Assembly (NCBI RefSeq): GCF_037975245.1
Contig: NC_092577.1
Location: 15,948,013 to 16,012,012, forward strand
Direction: 5' to 3'
DNA length: 64,000 nt
From: Apostichopus japonicus
Taxonomy: Eukaryota; Echinodermata; Holothuroidea; Aspidochirotida; Stichopodidae
The notes beneath the pieces were generated by a model. The model was given only the letters and a program-made list of their open reading frames with translations. It was not told where the DNA came from and searched no databases. Shown one piece after another: positions 1 through 12,395 of the stretch. How positions within the stretch are numbered: the first letter of the stretch is position 1; the number at the start of each line of letters is the position of its first letter. The position numbers and the translations under genes are program-made.

Positions 1-3000
1 GTTTTTCCAAATAATAAATGTATGGCTCTCTACCGTTTGAATCAATTAAGAAAGAAAATGGAGCGTAATAATACTTATGCTAAGGATTATGTTACCTTTA
101 TGCAAGACATTATTGACAAGGGGTATGCGGAATTAGTTCCTAGTTCTGAGCTAAATGCTGATCAGGTAAACTATATTCCTCATCACGGAGTATATCACCC
201 TAAGAAACCAGGAAAGATACGTGTAGTATTTGATTGCAGTGCAAAATTCAAAGGAATTTCCTTAAATGATCAATTACTTACTGGTCCTAATTTGACCAAC
301 GATCTACTTGGTGTTCTCTGTCGTTTTCGTCAAGAAAGAATTGCATTTGCAGGAGATATAGAATCAATGTTCTATCAGTTTAAGGTTAATCCTGAACAGC
401 GTAATCTTCTAAGATTCCTTTGGTGGAGTGAGGGTAATTTTAATGGTGACCCTATGGAATATCGTATGACTGTACATTTGTTTGGAGCAGGATCATCTCC
501 AGGGTGTGCAAATTTTGGCCTAAAACAAATTGCATTAGACTATGGTTCTAAATTCGGGGAGGATGTAGCAGGTTTTGTTAATCGAAGCTTTTATGTGGAT
601 GATGGTCTTAAATCTGTTGATACAGTTAATAGAGTTGTAGACCTTATTTCTCGAACGAAACAAATGCTACATAAGGGTGGCGTTAACTTCACCAAAATTA
701 AGTGTAATTCTAAGGCTGTGTTGCAATCAATTCCTGAGGAAGATCTTGCGGTTGCTTCCGGGCATTTAGACCTCTCCTCAAACGCAACTCATTTGGATCG
801 GGTTCTTGGAGTACAATGGTGTATTGAATCAGATGAATTTCAATTTAAGATAACACTTAGTGATAGCCCTTTGACACGGCGTGGTATCCTTTCTACGATT
901 GCTTCGGTGTATGACCCGTTTGGGTTTATAGCTCCAGTTGTGCTTCCAGGAAAGCAAATCTTACAGCAATTATGTTATGATCATTTAGATTGGGATAGTC
1001 CCTTGCCAGATGAGCTACATAGTAAGTGGGAAAAGTGGAGGATGGGTTTATCTAAGTTAGAAACCATCAGAATTGATAGGTGTTTTAAGCTTGTTGAACT
1101 TGGCACCGTTACAAAGACAGAACTGCATCATTTCTGTGATGCTAGCACCATTGGGTATGGTTACTGTTCTTACCTGCGCATGACTAATCGTGAAGGTAAA
1201 GTTCATTGTAGCTTTGTTCTTGGAAAGTCTAGGGTTGTTCCCCGTAGGCCTGTTACAGTACCACGCCTAGAGCTGACTGCAGCTGTATTGTCGGTAAAAA
1301 TGAGTGCCTTGTTGAAACAAGAGTTGGAGTACAATATAATAATATTTCTGGTCTGATAGTCAGGTAGTCCTTGGGTATATCAATAATGATGTCAAAAGAT
1401 TTCATGTGTTTGTGGCAAATAGGGTGCAACAGATTCATGAAATGAGTAGTAGTAGCCAATGGCATTTTATTAAAGGGTTTGAAAATCCCAGTGACTGTGC
1501 CTCTCGTGGACTTACAGTTGATGAATTAAGGATATCAAGCTGGTTTAGAGGGCCAGAGATGTTATGGCAAAGTCAACTCCCACTGGTTAAGCACGTTACA
1601 AACCTTGAGGTCTTTGATCATTTGGAAGTAGATCGTTTAAGCTCCTTTTCGAGTTGGTTTAAAGCAAGGAAAGCTATTGCATTATGCCTTTGGCTAAAGG
1701 CTATGCTTAAGGCTAAGGCTAGTAAAACCTTCCTTCCGGTTAGGGAACTTAATGTAGATTCTTTGTTTGAAGCCGAGATTGAAATACTGCGAATAGTTCA
1801 GTCCTATGCATTTAAGGAAGAGCTTCAAATCCTTCGTACATTAAGTAGTGATCCAGTACAATGCTTGAAGAAAGGCAGTCCACTCTATGCTCTAGATCCA
1901 TTTTTGGATGAAAATGGTGTTATTCGTGTTGGTGGTCGTATATCTAAATCTAGCTTCGAGTTTAAGGTGAAGCATCCTGTAATTATTCCTAAGTTATGCC
2001 ATGTTGCAGAGCTTCTTGTGAGACATTTTCATGAGTTAGTTGCCCACCAGGGTAGAGTTTTAACTTCAAACGAACTTAGGGCAAATGGTTATTGGATCAT
2101 TGGTGGTAGTTCTTTAATTGGTAAAGTGATATACAAATGTGTTACTTGTAGACGGCTTCGTGGTAGTTGGGTCAACAGAAAATGTCAGACTTACCAGTTG
2201 ATCGAGTGGAGTCTAGTCCACCCTTTACATATTGCGGTGTAGATTGTTTTGGTCCCTGGCTTGTAAAGGAAGGTCGTAAGGAGTTGAAGAGGTATGGCGT
2301 GTTATTTACATGTATGGCCTCAAGGGCGGTACACCTAGAGGTAGCTAATTCATTGACCACCGACTCTTTTTTGAATGCATTACGACGCTTTCAAGCTATA
2401 CGTGGCCCTGTAAGACAATTGCGTTGTGATCAGGGCACTAATTTCGTAGGGGCAAATAACGAGTTGTTAGCTGCATTAAAGGAAATGAACCAAGGTGTTG
2501 TAAGTAAAAGCTTGCTTGAGCTGGGTTGTGATTATATTGAATTTAAGTTTAATGTTTCACAAGCTAGTCATATGGGTGGTGTCTGGGAACGACAGATTAA
2601 AACGGTTCGTTGCATTTTGGATTCTATGCTACACAAGTTAGGGACTCAACTTGATGATGAGTCTCTTAGGACATTTATGTATGAAACCACTTCTATTATT
2701 AATAGCCGTCCATTGACTACAGAAACTCTGTATGATCCATTGTCATTAGAGCCGTTAACTCCTAATCATGTAATTACTTCTTCCACCTCCAGGTCAGTTC
2801 GACTCTGCAGATATGTATTCTAGAAAGCGATGGCGTAGAGTACAATATTTATTAAATGTATTTTGGTCCAGATGGAGGAAGGAATACCCTCAAAATCTTC
2901 AGGTCAGGCAAAAGTGGTGTTCGCCATCTGTCAACATAGAGGTTGGGGACATAGTTTTAATTAAGGATATTGACAAGCCAAGAAATAGGTGGCCCATGGC

Positions 3001-3181
3001 TAGAGTACAAGAGACAATTGAAGGTAGTGACAAATATGTTCGTAAGGTGAAACTTAGGTTAGCTTCTCACATTGATAATAAGGGTAAACGTCAAGGTCCT
3101 GTTAATGTTCTTGATAGACCAATTCATAAATTGATAGTATTAGTTAAGGCCTCAGATGAGAGTAGTCATGAGGGGCCATAG
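1..3181 (+). pseudogene. pol: BEL/Pao pol polyprotein, frameshifted
   Basis: Pol would copy and integrate the element. The RT part (1-1356) has a palm region ending in the YVDD box near 595. RNase H follows and continues in a second frame from about 1346 (FWSDSQ motif). The integrase zinc-binding H..H..C..C lies near 2020-2155. The DDE core occupies 2200-2800, with candidate Asp in CGVDCFGP, Asp in RCDQGT and Glu in VWERQ. A DUF5641-like tail runs to 3181. Three breaks are visible: about 1333-1346, about 2165-2175 (looks like one extra base), and about 2780-2800 (frame change plus missing sequence). The catalytic residues survive but no single frame spans the product, so it is a dead copy. 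The first in-window ATG (22) is internal and not the true start. Confidence 0.88.
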
Positions 3182-3262
3182 TCCACTCTACGATTGTATA
3201 CTAAGCATTTATGTACTGTGTAGCATGTTAAGTGTTTGGCGTATAAAATGATTTCTCATTTT

Positions 3263-3300
3263 GAGGGGCCATGTAGTGAAATGTATTTTGCGTTTTTTCG
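3263..3300 (+). other. candidate polypurine tract and 3' LTR start
   Basis: The run GAGGGG lies about 85 bases after the pol stop and is followed by TGTAGTGAAATG, matching the TG that begins LTRs. A second GAGGGGCCA occurs at 3172-3180, so the tract may be duplicated. The assignment is inferred from position only. Confidence 0.4.
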
Positions 3301-3599
3301 TTTTTCGTATTGTTGTGTGTTAAATAACATTTGGTAACTTTGTTTGACCATACCTCAAATTGTTAAGATTCAGCTGCATAATTATTTGCTCATGTTTAAA
3401 CGAGAACCTTGCGTGATTGGCTTGTTGAACCCTCGTGATTTATGTTATGTAATAGGTCCTTTTCAATGTCCTTTGATATATATTGGGCGCACACGGAAAA
3501 GGGACCACTGGCATTGGTTGCGTTTAGCCAGAACACATAAATTATATATATATTAAGATCTGAGATCCATGCGAAGCCAATGGAATGTAATGCCACGTA

Positions 3600-5460
3600 A
3601 GCAGTTGGTGATAGTGGTTGCTGGAAGTTCTAGACATTAAAGGGCTAAAGAGGTATTTTGGTGTTTATATATTATAAGTTAAATGCTTTCTTCATGTATT
3701 TGATGGTTCATGTTTGTGCAATAGTGAAGTTTGTGTAGTTTTATTTATGCCCAAAAACAAATTATAAAAATGTTGTATTTAGTACTGTAAGTTTTCTATT
3801 TTTGTATTTTCGATAGTTTTACGGGAGTTATAGTCATAAAACGAGTGCGGAGCCAATAAATTGCGGTGACTAATTCTTGTTCGAAACCATCCGTCTTTTT
3901 GCGTCTTGCCACGACCGGTACAGTATGTCTGAATAAGTATCTTCTGGAACACCATGAGCTTGCAATATGGTTTTCATTTTTTCCGACTGATGACAAAAAC
4001 TTTCTTTCACAAGAAATTTCTGAAAAAATGTTGTTGGTTGCATTGATTGGCAACCTCAACTGTTCTCTGATTTTAAGCAAAAACATTGCAAGTCCATAGG
4101 CGAGATTAAATTCCCTTTCAGGGTTTTCAACAAATTCATGCTCAAATTCATGTTTTTTGACATCCCATGATACCACACTTAACAGAAAAATTGGGCATAT
4201 GACTATGGTTGATTCTAATATGTTTCAGTAAATGCCAGAAAGAAAGTCCAAAAAAGTTATTACAAATGGTGCATGGATATGAAAGTAACTGGGCTTCCTC
4301 CATTGATGTCACTGGGTTTATTGCCTATACATTTACAAACTACATTTATATTGATTACAGTCTACTGCAAGCAATATTGAATTTTATATTGAAAAGGATA
4401 TTGTGCAATCATTTTACAGATTTGGTGTCACCTAAAAAAGAAAAAGGACTTTCATTAGAGTTGCTGATCCAATGACGCAGTATCTCAATACTGGAAGTTC
4501 TAATTTCGATTCCTAGTTTCATATCTTTGCTCTGTCTCTACAATTTTCAATATCAATCATGGTACAACAAATACAGAACTTGCATTTACGCTACTCTGCA
4601 ACGAAAAGTCTGTGCAGGTTACACTTCATTCCTGCGAGTGTTGCTTTAGCGCCCATTGCCTGTTTGTCGAGAGAACAGCGTTGCAAGGTTTATTAATGTC
4701 ATAGAATATTTAAGAACTTGTCTATGTGATATCCTTCATCTTGGGTCAGTCTCTGTTGGACTTTTTCGTCATATAGTTTATGATGTAGGTTCCTAGACAT
4801 CAATCAGCTTATCTTCGTGATCAATTGAAAAGTATTTTTGGATACGTGAAATGTACATCTTATGTAGGAACTTGTTAATTTTTCTTCACACTGGTGAATA
4901 TGAATGTACGATTTAGTGGGCAAAAATATAACAGGAATGTGTTTTTTCAAGGTTAATGAAAGTTTATTGAATGAAGGCAAAAAATGAAATGGCGTGAAAA
5001 GTACTGAATTCAATTAAGAAGTCCAAAAAGTTACTATATACGAAGTGCCCACATTTTCTCTCTGAAAATGAAAGAAACATACAGCATTACAGGGTGAAGA
5101 ATTTCGAAAGAAAGTGAAATAGGCACATGCACAACCACAAAAAAAACAAACTGCTATATGAATTCACAAACAAAAGAATACTGCCAAAATGGGTTGCAAA
5201 CACTGTACGAAAATTCAGTGCACACTTATCCATTGGGCAAAGTAGAGAACCAATGTTAACTTGTCACTGACTTGACCAACCTGTAATGTAGCCTACAGTG
5301 AGTGACTTTATCCACAATTAGCAGGTGGGCCTATGTATCTGGGTACACCGGATAAAATCACACAAGGGTAAAACTATACTTAGTACTCACCAGAGCCGAC
5401 CAAGGCAGTACTTTTTTTTAATGTAAGATTTAATTTTCAAGTACTATTATATGTATAGTA
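3600..5460. other. no gene recognised
   Basis: AT-rich sequence. The short open frames here have no motif, no splice context and no resemblance to a family I know. The first few hundred bases may still be LTR. Confidence 0.5.
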
Positions 5461-5467
5461 AAGGCTT

Positions 5468-6025
5468 CATAATTGACGCACCCCCGTAATTGACGCACCT
5501 TAAATTATGACTAGCAACGATACAGCAGGCCACCTAAACTTTTTGCAGTCAAGCAGAATTACATATTTCATGATTTGGAATCCATTTGCTGACCAAGTTG
5601 TGGTATTTTTTAAGCTTTTAACATCCTCCCCCAAGTTTTGCACGTTTTTTGGCCAATTGGAAATCTTACACCCTAAAAATACCCTACATTACCTCAATAT
5701 GATAACACTACTCTCTGGGACATGACCTGTCTGAGCTTAGAGGCTCAGAGTCAGAGCATAGCAATCAGCATCTAAAGTCAATGGATGTATACTTAGGCCT
5801 ACACTACAGTTAGCTTATCGACGAATGTGTCAATTTAGGGGTATGAACGAACTTGACACGGCAGACATTGTGTGGTCAAATTCTGCTGAATTGTACGGTG
5901 CATAAGCTCAGAACATTTCTGAGGAACTACACATATGAAAAAACAAATACAGTTGAGTAATTTGAATTTTTCCTTGATATATATCATTGATCAAATCCTA
6001 AGGCTAAAGTGCATCAATTATGAGC
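5468..6025. mobile_element. candidate MITE with CATAATTGACGCAC ends
   Basis: The left end has CATAATTGACGCAC, followed by a second TAATTGACGCACC. The right end has GTGCATCAATTATG, the inverted complement with one mismatch. The 558-bp interior has no coding frame. No clear target-site duplication was found, so this is tentative. Confidence 0.35.
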
Positions 6026-7590
6026 CCACCATGCTACTGGGCATGAAGGTATTGCCAGTGCTGAAAACCACCAGTGACAATTCTAGTCAGCAGTAAACTA
6101 GAGTAATAATACCAGCATAGGCTTAGTATTGTGTAGTTGTACTATCACTACCCTACTACTAAGTGCTTAAGTCCTCCAAAATTCAAGGCAACCACATTGT
6201 ATTCGTCAACAATGTCTTGACAGCAAACATATTCATAATTCATTAACACGGTCCCGTAATATCAATACACTGCACTATAGAATACTTAAAACTACAACCC
6301 TAGGCTACACACTATGGTAACGTGCATACCTATGTACATATGCAATGAACCACGATAGGATACATTGATGCCCGTTTACAAGTGCAACCTTAAAAATGTC
6401 ACTTTAATTCAACCCAGAATGCTGGAAAAACTCCGAAATTTAGCCTCAAATCATTGATTAACATTCAGGGCGATGGAGGTGGTACTTCCTTGAAAACGGA
6501 AAATGTGCAATTCGAAAGATGAAAGGATTGTACTTACGTTTCGTTTTTATTTTTCAAGCCGAGGCAAAGTAATTTCCCAATTTCATCGACATTGTGAGTC
6601 CGACATCGTCGCAAACAGATATTTAATGAATATTCAACTTCTTTTGTTCAAAATTTTGCTTGAAGCAATTCGATGGCTGCTTTATGAATATGTATTAAAA
6701 CGGATTTTCAGACGATATCCAAGCCGCAGTGTACTAAAATCTAGTGATGGGCTTAGCTCCCACAATGCATTTCACCGCTTTTGCGAAGTGTTTAACGATT
6801 GCGCAATAACACAAGTTTCGGACCGTGTGCAAAAATTTCAACTGTATTTCAGTCTAAATTGGCCCGATTTGGACATAAATCGGTGAAAAAGTCATAGAAT
6901 GAGATAAAATTCTGGAATAAAAAATACTAACTTTTGTTGGCCTATATCATATATGCTTGCTCTGAAAATTCCAGAGAGAAATAACTTTATATGAAGACGC
7001 TGAAAATTTTTTAAGAGAAGAGAGAGTCCCACTTACTGTTACAATATCTCTATACATGTAATGTATTGAGATAAAAACTCCCACTGATAGTCAATGGGAG
7101 TTTTTTCTTTAAAAAAAAAATTCAGTCAGACTGTACATTTAAATATTCCTGATGTTGAAGTATGTCACAGATCTAATTGGTCTAAGGCACAAAAAAATCA
7201 GCTTTGTCGAGTGCAGGATGAGGGATATATTTATGGATTAGGGTAAAAAAGTCAGGTCATCTAGATAAAAGATCAATGGTGAGTTACAAGATTTATCACT
7301 TTTACTGTACATTCTACTATTGTTTTTGCATTTGGTTGAAAGGGAGCAGAAAGAAATATGATTTTTATTGACTTAAAAAAACTACATTGGTCAACCAGAA
7401 AGTCAAAAGACTTAGTGATTCCTTGCCCATATGATAAGAAACTAGTTACAAGATTTTGTAACGATCTGAATTGCTGAGCAGATATGGCAAGTCTTGCAGA
7501 ATTGAGCAATGCGTATCTATGCAATGAGGGTCGAAGGTCAAACAAAGTTCACTTCTGTATAATTCTACTTATTCCGACTAACCAACAATT
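6026..7590. other. no gene recognised
   Basis: A 127-codon frame at 6503-6886 shows no recognisable domain. A short inverted repeat (AAAAACTCCCA near 7073 and TGGGAGTTTTTT near 7097) could form a hairpin. Nothing else stands out. Confidence 0.4.
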
Positions 7591-7985
7591 GACCTTGAAC
7601 GACCTTTGACCTCTATGAAAAACACTAGGGATTATCTGCTCATCAAGGGCTACCAACATACCAAGTTTTAAGTTCAAGAAAATTTACTTCTTGAGATATT
7701 GTGTTCACAAGGTTTACAGCCTTTGACCTCTGGTGACCTCAAATAACCTTTAACCTCCATGAAAAACACTAGCGATCATCTGCTCACCAAGGGCTATCAA
7801 CAGCCCAATTTAAAAGTTGAAGCAGCTTTAGTCCTTGCGATATTGTGCTTACAAGATTTACAGACTTTTGACCTCCATGAAAAAGGATAGAGAACATCTA
7901 TCCACTAAGGACTATCCACACACTAATTTGAAGTTCAGTCAACTATTACTTCTTGAGATACCAGTTTACGAGCCAAAGCCATACA
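7590..7985. repeat. TGACCT-rich tandem repeat
   Basis: A unit of roughly 120-150 bp recurs about three times. Each contains TGACCTC-ATGAAAAA, then an ATCTGCTCA-CAAGGGCTA stretch, then CTTGAGATATTGTG and AAGGTTTACAG. Related TGACCT/TGAGATATTGT text recurs at 17.9-18.2, 26.9-27.2, 30.0-30.3, 33.2-33.6 and 49.5-50.0 kb, so this is a dispersed low-identity family. Confidence 0.6.
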
Positions 7986-8244
7986 CATATACAGCCCCAC
8001 ACACACCATCACCGTTGCATAGATTTCGTCATCCTTCGGTAAAGGATAAAAAAAATGAATGGATACTTCTATTGGAATGATTTTCGTTGTTTATTGTTGA
8101 GTAACAATTGTTTTCATTACAAAATGGGTAGTTTCCCAGTGAGAAAAGTTTGTATGGTAAAACTTAAAGCAGTTGACAAATGTGAAGAAACAAATACATG
8201 AGTATAAAGTTCCAGACTGGTGGCATGAACAATCTGATGAATTT

Positions 8245-9095
8245 GCTGGCAAAACTTTCTTTTCATTGAACCTATCATATTTAAGGAGCCAATAATCAAT
8301 TTATGATAATTACAACTGTCCTTTACAATTGCTAATAACATAAACCAATGGATATGACCTACAGACGAAATACCTCTCAAACTGATTACAGAGAAATTAC
8401 AAAGAGAACTCATCACTGATTACTAGTAAAAGTAGTAACATCCATAGAATCAGCATAAGAACAAAGAAATGAAAAGCAAGATGAAAACACCAAAATGAAT
8501 GTTTATATAGATCATTACAATAGAGATTGAGCAATTACAACCGCTACACTGCCTGTATGAGCAAGATGAACTATTAAATTGGTTTGTGATCCCTCATATG
8601 CCACATCTATCTCACTGAATGGGAATAATTTCCTTCCACCATCTTTGCCTGCATTTATAGTTTTGTACCATTTGTTAACTTAAACTTATCATACATTATC
8701 AGTTATTACATGCATGTTCACAAGTAATTTCTTCTTATTTGTAGCCTATGATTACATGTTGTGAAATGAATTTAATGTGCTTAAACTTGTTGGCAAAGAC
8801 TTTATTTTCTTTGAATCTATCATATATCAAGTTATGAAAATGACAACAGTCCTTTACAATTGCTGATCACATAAATTGATGGGTATGAAATAGCTATCAA
8901 ACTGATTACAGAGTAATTACAACTAGAATTAATGGCTGATTAATTAGTAAAAGTAGGAACATCCCTAGAATCAGCAAAAGAACAAAGAAATGAAGAAGCA
9001 AGATGAAAACAACTGAAAAAGGGTGTATATAAACATCATTAAAACAGAGATTGTGCCACTACCTGACCAGTACAACTACTGACTTGGCTGCATGA
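8245..9095. repeat. 0.3-kb direct duplication
   Basis: The segment at about 8245-8570 recurs at about 8785-9095 in the same orientation. Shared landmarks in order are CCTTTACAATTGCT, AAACTGATTACAGAG, AGAACAAAGAAATGAA and GCAAGATGAAAAC. Identity is clearly below 90 percent by eye. It lies just beyond the stop codon of the minus-strand gene at 9186, so it may fall in its 3' UTR. Confidence 0.7.
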
Positions 9096-9185
9096 GCAAT
9101 ACATGAAGATCAATAAATGAAGAAGATATAAATGCTACAAACTACAGAAGGGCAAGTGAAGCTGGGGAATAGTACTTGTAAGTAG

Positions 9186-9494
9186 TTAGGTAAGCTTAAC
9201 AAGTGGCTTCTTCACTTCCACAATTTCTGTGCCCTTAACCTTAACAGTAAAAAGCCCAGGCAGGGAACACATCAGTCTATCCTCCAAAGGTTTGTTGTAG
9301 TTAGAACCATCATCATCACTATCATCATCCTGTTGATCGGATGGCATGTCCAGGAAAGAGGCAACAAGGGTCTTGTCAGATGTAAAAGTTGTAACTGTCT
9401 CACCATGAAGTTGGCATAACAACTGGTAGTCTGTTTCTCTTTCTTCAAATGCCAGAAGGGTAAGATTTAACTCTTCATCAGGCTGAGAGGTTTT
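9186..9494 (-). CDS. last coding exon of unrecognised gene
   Basis: The exon begins after a TTCCAG acceptor and encodes 102 residues ending in VKKPLVKLT and a stop. It holds an acidic patch (QQDDDSDDDGS) and is otherwise not recognisable. It joins in phase 0 to the exon at 9638-9751. Upstream in the transcript is an exon with an OB-fold-like pattern. The gene is clearly spliced, but I do not know its family. Confidence 0.5.
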   Translation of the reverse strand, partial: KTSQPDEELNLTLLAFEERETDYQLLCQLHGETVTTFTSDKTLVASFLDMPSDQQDDDSDDDGSNYNKPLEDRLMCSLPGLFTVKVKGTEIVEVKKPLVKLT

Positions 9495-9637
9495 CTGGAA
9501 GAATCAAAAAGGAGAAAAGTGTTAGTAAGGTCTCTTTGTATTCTGCAAAAAGTAATGAGATTCCTTGACCAGGTGAATGTAAAACTGCTGCATGTGGGAA
9601 GATGAAATGATATTTACATGATTTGAAGCAGGCCTAC

Positions 9638-9751
9638 CTTTATTTCAGTGCGTGAAGTTATAGACAGTTGTTTTTCTTTCATGTACTCTGTAACCACAAG
9701 ACTTTTCATAGTTTCGGAACCACGTGCTACAACTTGTCTCGGGCTTTCATC
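9638..9751 (-). CDS. internal exon of the same unrecognised gene
   Basis: Exactly 114 bases (38 codons, DESPRQ...RTEIK) lie between a TTTTACAG acceptor and a GTAGGC donor. The frame is fully open and both edges are in phase 0, which supports a true exon joined to 9186-9494. Confidence 0.55.
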
Positions 9752-10344
9752 CTGTAAAATGTTAAGACATGTTTACATTAATATTGCACTTTAAATGATA
9801 ATTCTTACAAAAACCTGCTTTAATCTTCGCAATTGTAGAGAGGGAAAATAGGCTACAGAGGAAACAGATGAAAATCTGCTTGAAATCAAATTGAAAACCA
9901 GTCCTTGATAATGGACAGTTTTAAACTCAGTAAAATTCCTGGCTCTCTTTGCAATTTAGTTTCAATTAAATGTGTTACATTTCAGTTAATCTGTTCTAAT
10001 ATCCACTTTAGAAGCTAAGTGACGTACAATGACAATTTATGGCACATCAATCTTTTCAACCCAAGCATCAGACAGGTAGGTAGGTGAAGATACATCAGAA
10101 GTTATAATTTACCATATTTTAAGCCAATATGTACTGGAATGTCCTTTTTTTCTTGTTTAGACTGTAGAGCCTACAGATTTTGAAATGATTCTCAATTTGC
10201 ATAATACCTCACATGCAGTGAACATGAATTGAACACGGCTCTGTTATAGGCTAAAGGTCATTTCATGTCATGAAAATTACACCACAGTGGAATTTAATAT
10301 TCATTTAAAAGGAAGTCTGAAGTATTTCTATACGCCAATCTTAC

Positions 10345-10799
10345 CTGGATGACTTTTCCAGTAAATGACTAGTGATTTTATCGGGGACTTTTTAATTGCA
10401 GAGATATCTGTTGTAGGTGGTGTTGCAGGCCTAAGGACGGCTTTAGCTGCTGTAACAATGGACTCCTTAGTCGTCATTGGAGCAGCCTGGAAAATGACGG
10501 TTTTAGATGTGATGACAATATGATCATCTTTAGGATAGAAATTTTTCAAAATAACTGTGGCTCCAGGATTGAGGCTCTTTGATTTCGATTGGTCGAAGAA
10601 GATGGCTTTGATAAACTGTTTCATCACACACCATGAAATTCTGCCGTTCCTTCGTGACACCATCTTTAATGTACGTCACAGGCGGCAAAGATGATGCAAT
10701 GTAGCATCGCAGTGGCAGATGAAATGGCTGGGAATGTGTTCCCTTTGCTCTCATCTTGGCTATTGTAAGCATCTGATTCATACTTAGACTTTTTACCAC
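10345..10799 (-). pseudogene. OB-fold-like exon(s) with apparent frameshifts
   Basis: The first frame (from about 10799) reads through KERQNFMVCDET. The pattern then continues in a second frame from about 10640, through VILKNFYPKDDHIVIT to SAIKKSPIKS. The sequence of strands (VTYIKDG, NFMVCDET, KAIFFDQ, LNPGATVILKNF) resembles a nucleic-acid-binding OB fold, which is inference. Near the GTAAGA donor at 10344 the frame that fits the next exon (SFTGKVIQ) is a third one. So there are either two indels, an unseen small intron, or decay. The upstream acceptor and true start codon are not evident. Confidence 0.4.
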
Positions 10800-12226
10800 A
10801 TGTAATGAGTAAGTTGCAGTTTGTAATCACATTACATCTGCACAGGAGCTTTCATATAGTACGGTTTTGCAGTTCTCGGTGCATAAAAATAACTCAGAAT
10901 TCACAATAACTGTTATTGTCCATCTGGAGAAAAGACAGCCAAAGTCTAGATGGAAGTGAAATATGGTAAGATTTACTAAGAATGCAAATAATGTTGGTTT
11001 ACTCTTATTGCTTCAAAGTGTTGGAAGTGTCTGATATTCATCAACCCACCTCTTCTCCCAGCCTAACACAAAATGCATGTTTTGAAGATTTCATTTTAAC
11101 TGTCTAATTTGCTTGATAAAGGCCTATACTGAGAATAACTTGTCAAATATACCATGTTAATTGTAACAGCTTTGTTCTAGAAGTACAATATAGCCGGGGG
11201 CCTATCATTATATTGGAGAATATCCTGTCGCAGCATGATCAGGTACATATCCCTCATGCCCTGCAACTCTTGATCATAAAGAGAATCTACAGGCTAGCCC
11301 TAACTTAGTTAACATTGTTAAGGTTAATTTTTTCCTGATAGGCTAGGTTTACTGGTGGTCCGAGTAGTAACAATTTGTGGAGTGTTCAGCGGTGGCATTG
11401 ATAATATCCAACAATGTTCGTATCGGCCCCAACTAAAAAATATTGGTATCATTAGAGTTAAAATATCATCACACTGTGGCTTTATGTAAAGTGATTTACC
11501 TTGTTGAATAGTCAGGAAAGAAAACTGAAGCAGACTTCTGTCCAATGTAATGATTGGTATGTAGTTTGCGCATTAGAGAAACAAGTATCTTACTACCCCG
11601 ACCCACCGCGGGGTTTCTTAGAAATGTTGCATATTAATTTTCAATAAAGCGATGCCATTTATAGTTGGTAGGTGTCAACAGTACGTTTCCACATGTGTTT
11701 ATGTCGTTCAAAAATTTCTTTTTTGTTCGTGAAGATGTGTGACAACAATACTTCACGTCTGACGAAAGTTCTGACAGTTTAAATTAACTTTATCATAAAT
11801 GATTAAAAGTAACCGTTTAAAAAAAATCGCCAACTTCATTACACAGTCTGTCATTCTCGTAGCGGCCGCGCGCGATTGCGACACACACTAAGAGCAACAG
11901 GCTTGGTAAAGCTACGTAGTATGAAACAATTTATCGTATGGCGAAAGTAGTATTCTACATAAATGGCGAGGGACACATTTAATAGGAATCGTAATGTTTC
12001 CATTGATCAGTGTTATTTTATATATCAAATGAAGATGCAATCTGACTGTCTAATCAGAAGACTTAATAAATTATTTAATAAGCCACACGCGAGCAATATA
12101 AAGTGAAACGCCCCATTATCGCTATGAGGTAACCTTCTTGAATACCGTTGTTTTCCAAAGGGATGAAGATAGATCACCACATCTATTAAAAATTACATTT
12201 TCGTAACTGCATGGGGGAAGGAGGGG
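10800..12226. other. no gene recognised; possible 5' flank of the minus-strand gene
   Basis: The stretch contains a small GC-rich island near 11,858-11,885 with a NotI-like GCGGCCGCGCGCG core. This could be promoter-proximal for the minus-strand gene, but no TATA box or initiator can be argued for. Confidence 0.25.
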
Positions 12227-12236
12227 TGATATGGCG

Positions 12237-12245
12237 TGATATGGC
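12237..12245. repeat. LINE target-site duplication, 3' side
   Basis: TGATATGGC adjoins the LINE 3' end and is matched at 17055-17063. An extra tandem copy at 12227-12235 makes the exact boundary uncertain by about 10 bases. Confidence 0.6.
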
Positions 12246-12246
12246 G

Positions 12247-12285
12247 CTTTTTACGTGACCCGCCATGCGGGATATAAAACGTCAC
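12247..12285 (-). other. LINE 3' tail hairpin
   Basis: The RNA-sense 3' end has a CCCGC-ATG-GCGGG stem-loop followed by TCACGTAAAAAGC. The same hairpin and tail end the second copy (to 38078) and form the 30-bp insertion at 38191. It is probably the signal recognised by the element's RT (inference from LINE biology). Confidence 0.7.
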
Positions 12286-12395
12286 GGCCAAACGGCACTA
12301 CCGAAACATCCCATTCTGAAAACGAAACTCAGGTCAAGCGAGCCAATAAAACATACGCCCGCCGACCTGCAGAGACAAAACGCCCAACCCCCCAC

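Larger units (their letters stand above)
1..3600 (+). mobile_element. BEL/Pao LTR retrotransposon, 3' part
   Basis: The block carries, in order, reverse transcriptase, RNase H, an H2C2 zinc-binding integrase N-terminus, a DDE integrase core and a C-terminal DUF5641-like segment, which is the domain order of BEL/Pao elements. The reading frame is open to the first base, so gag, protease and the 5' LTR lie outside the window. A purine run at 3263-3269 followed by TGTAGTGAAATG at 3272 is a plausible polypurine tract and 3' LTR start. The LTR end cannot be set because no partner LTR is present, so the right boundary given here is approximate. Confidence 0.85.

Noticed and set aside
3796-4176. 126-codon minus-strand frame
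   Set aside because: No domain, no supporting splice signals, composition like its surroundings.
8117-8416. 99-codon minus-strand frame
   Set aside because: It overlaps the first copy of the direct duplication and is not preserved as a frame in the second copy.
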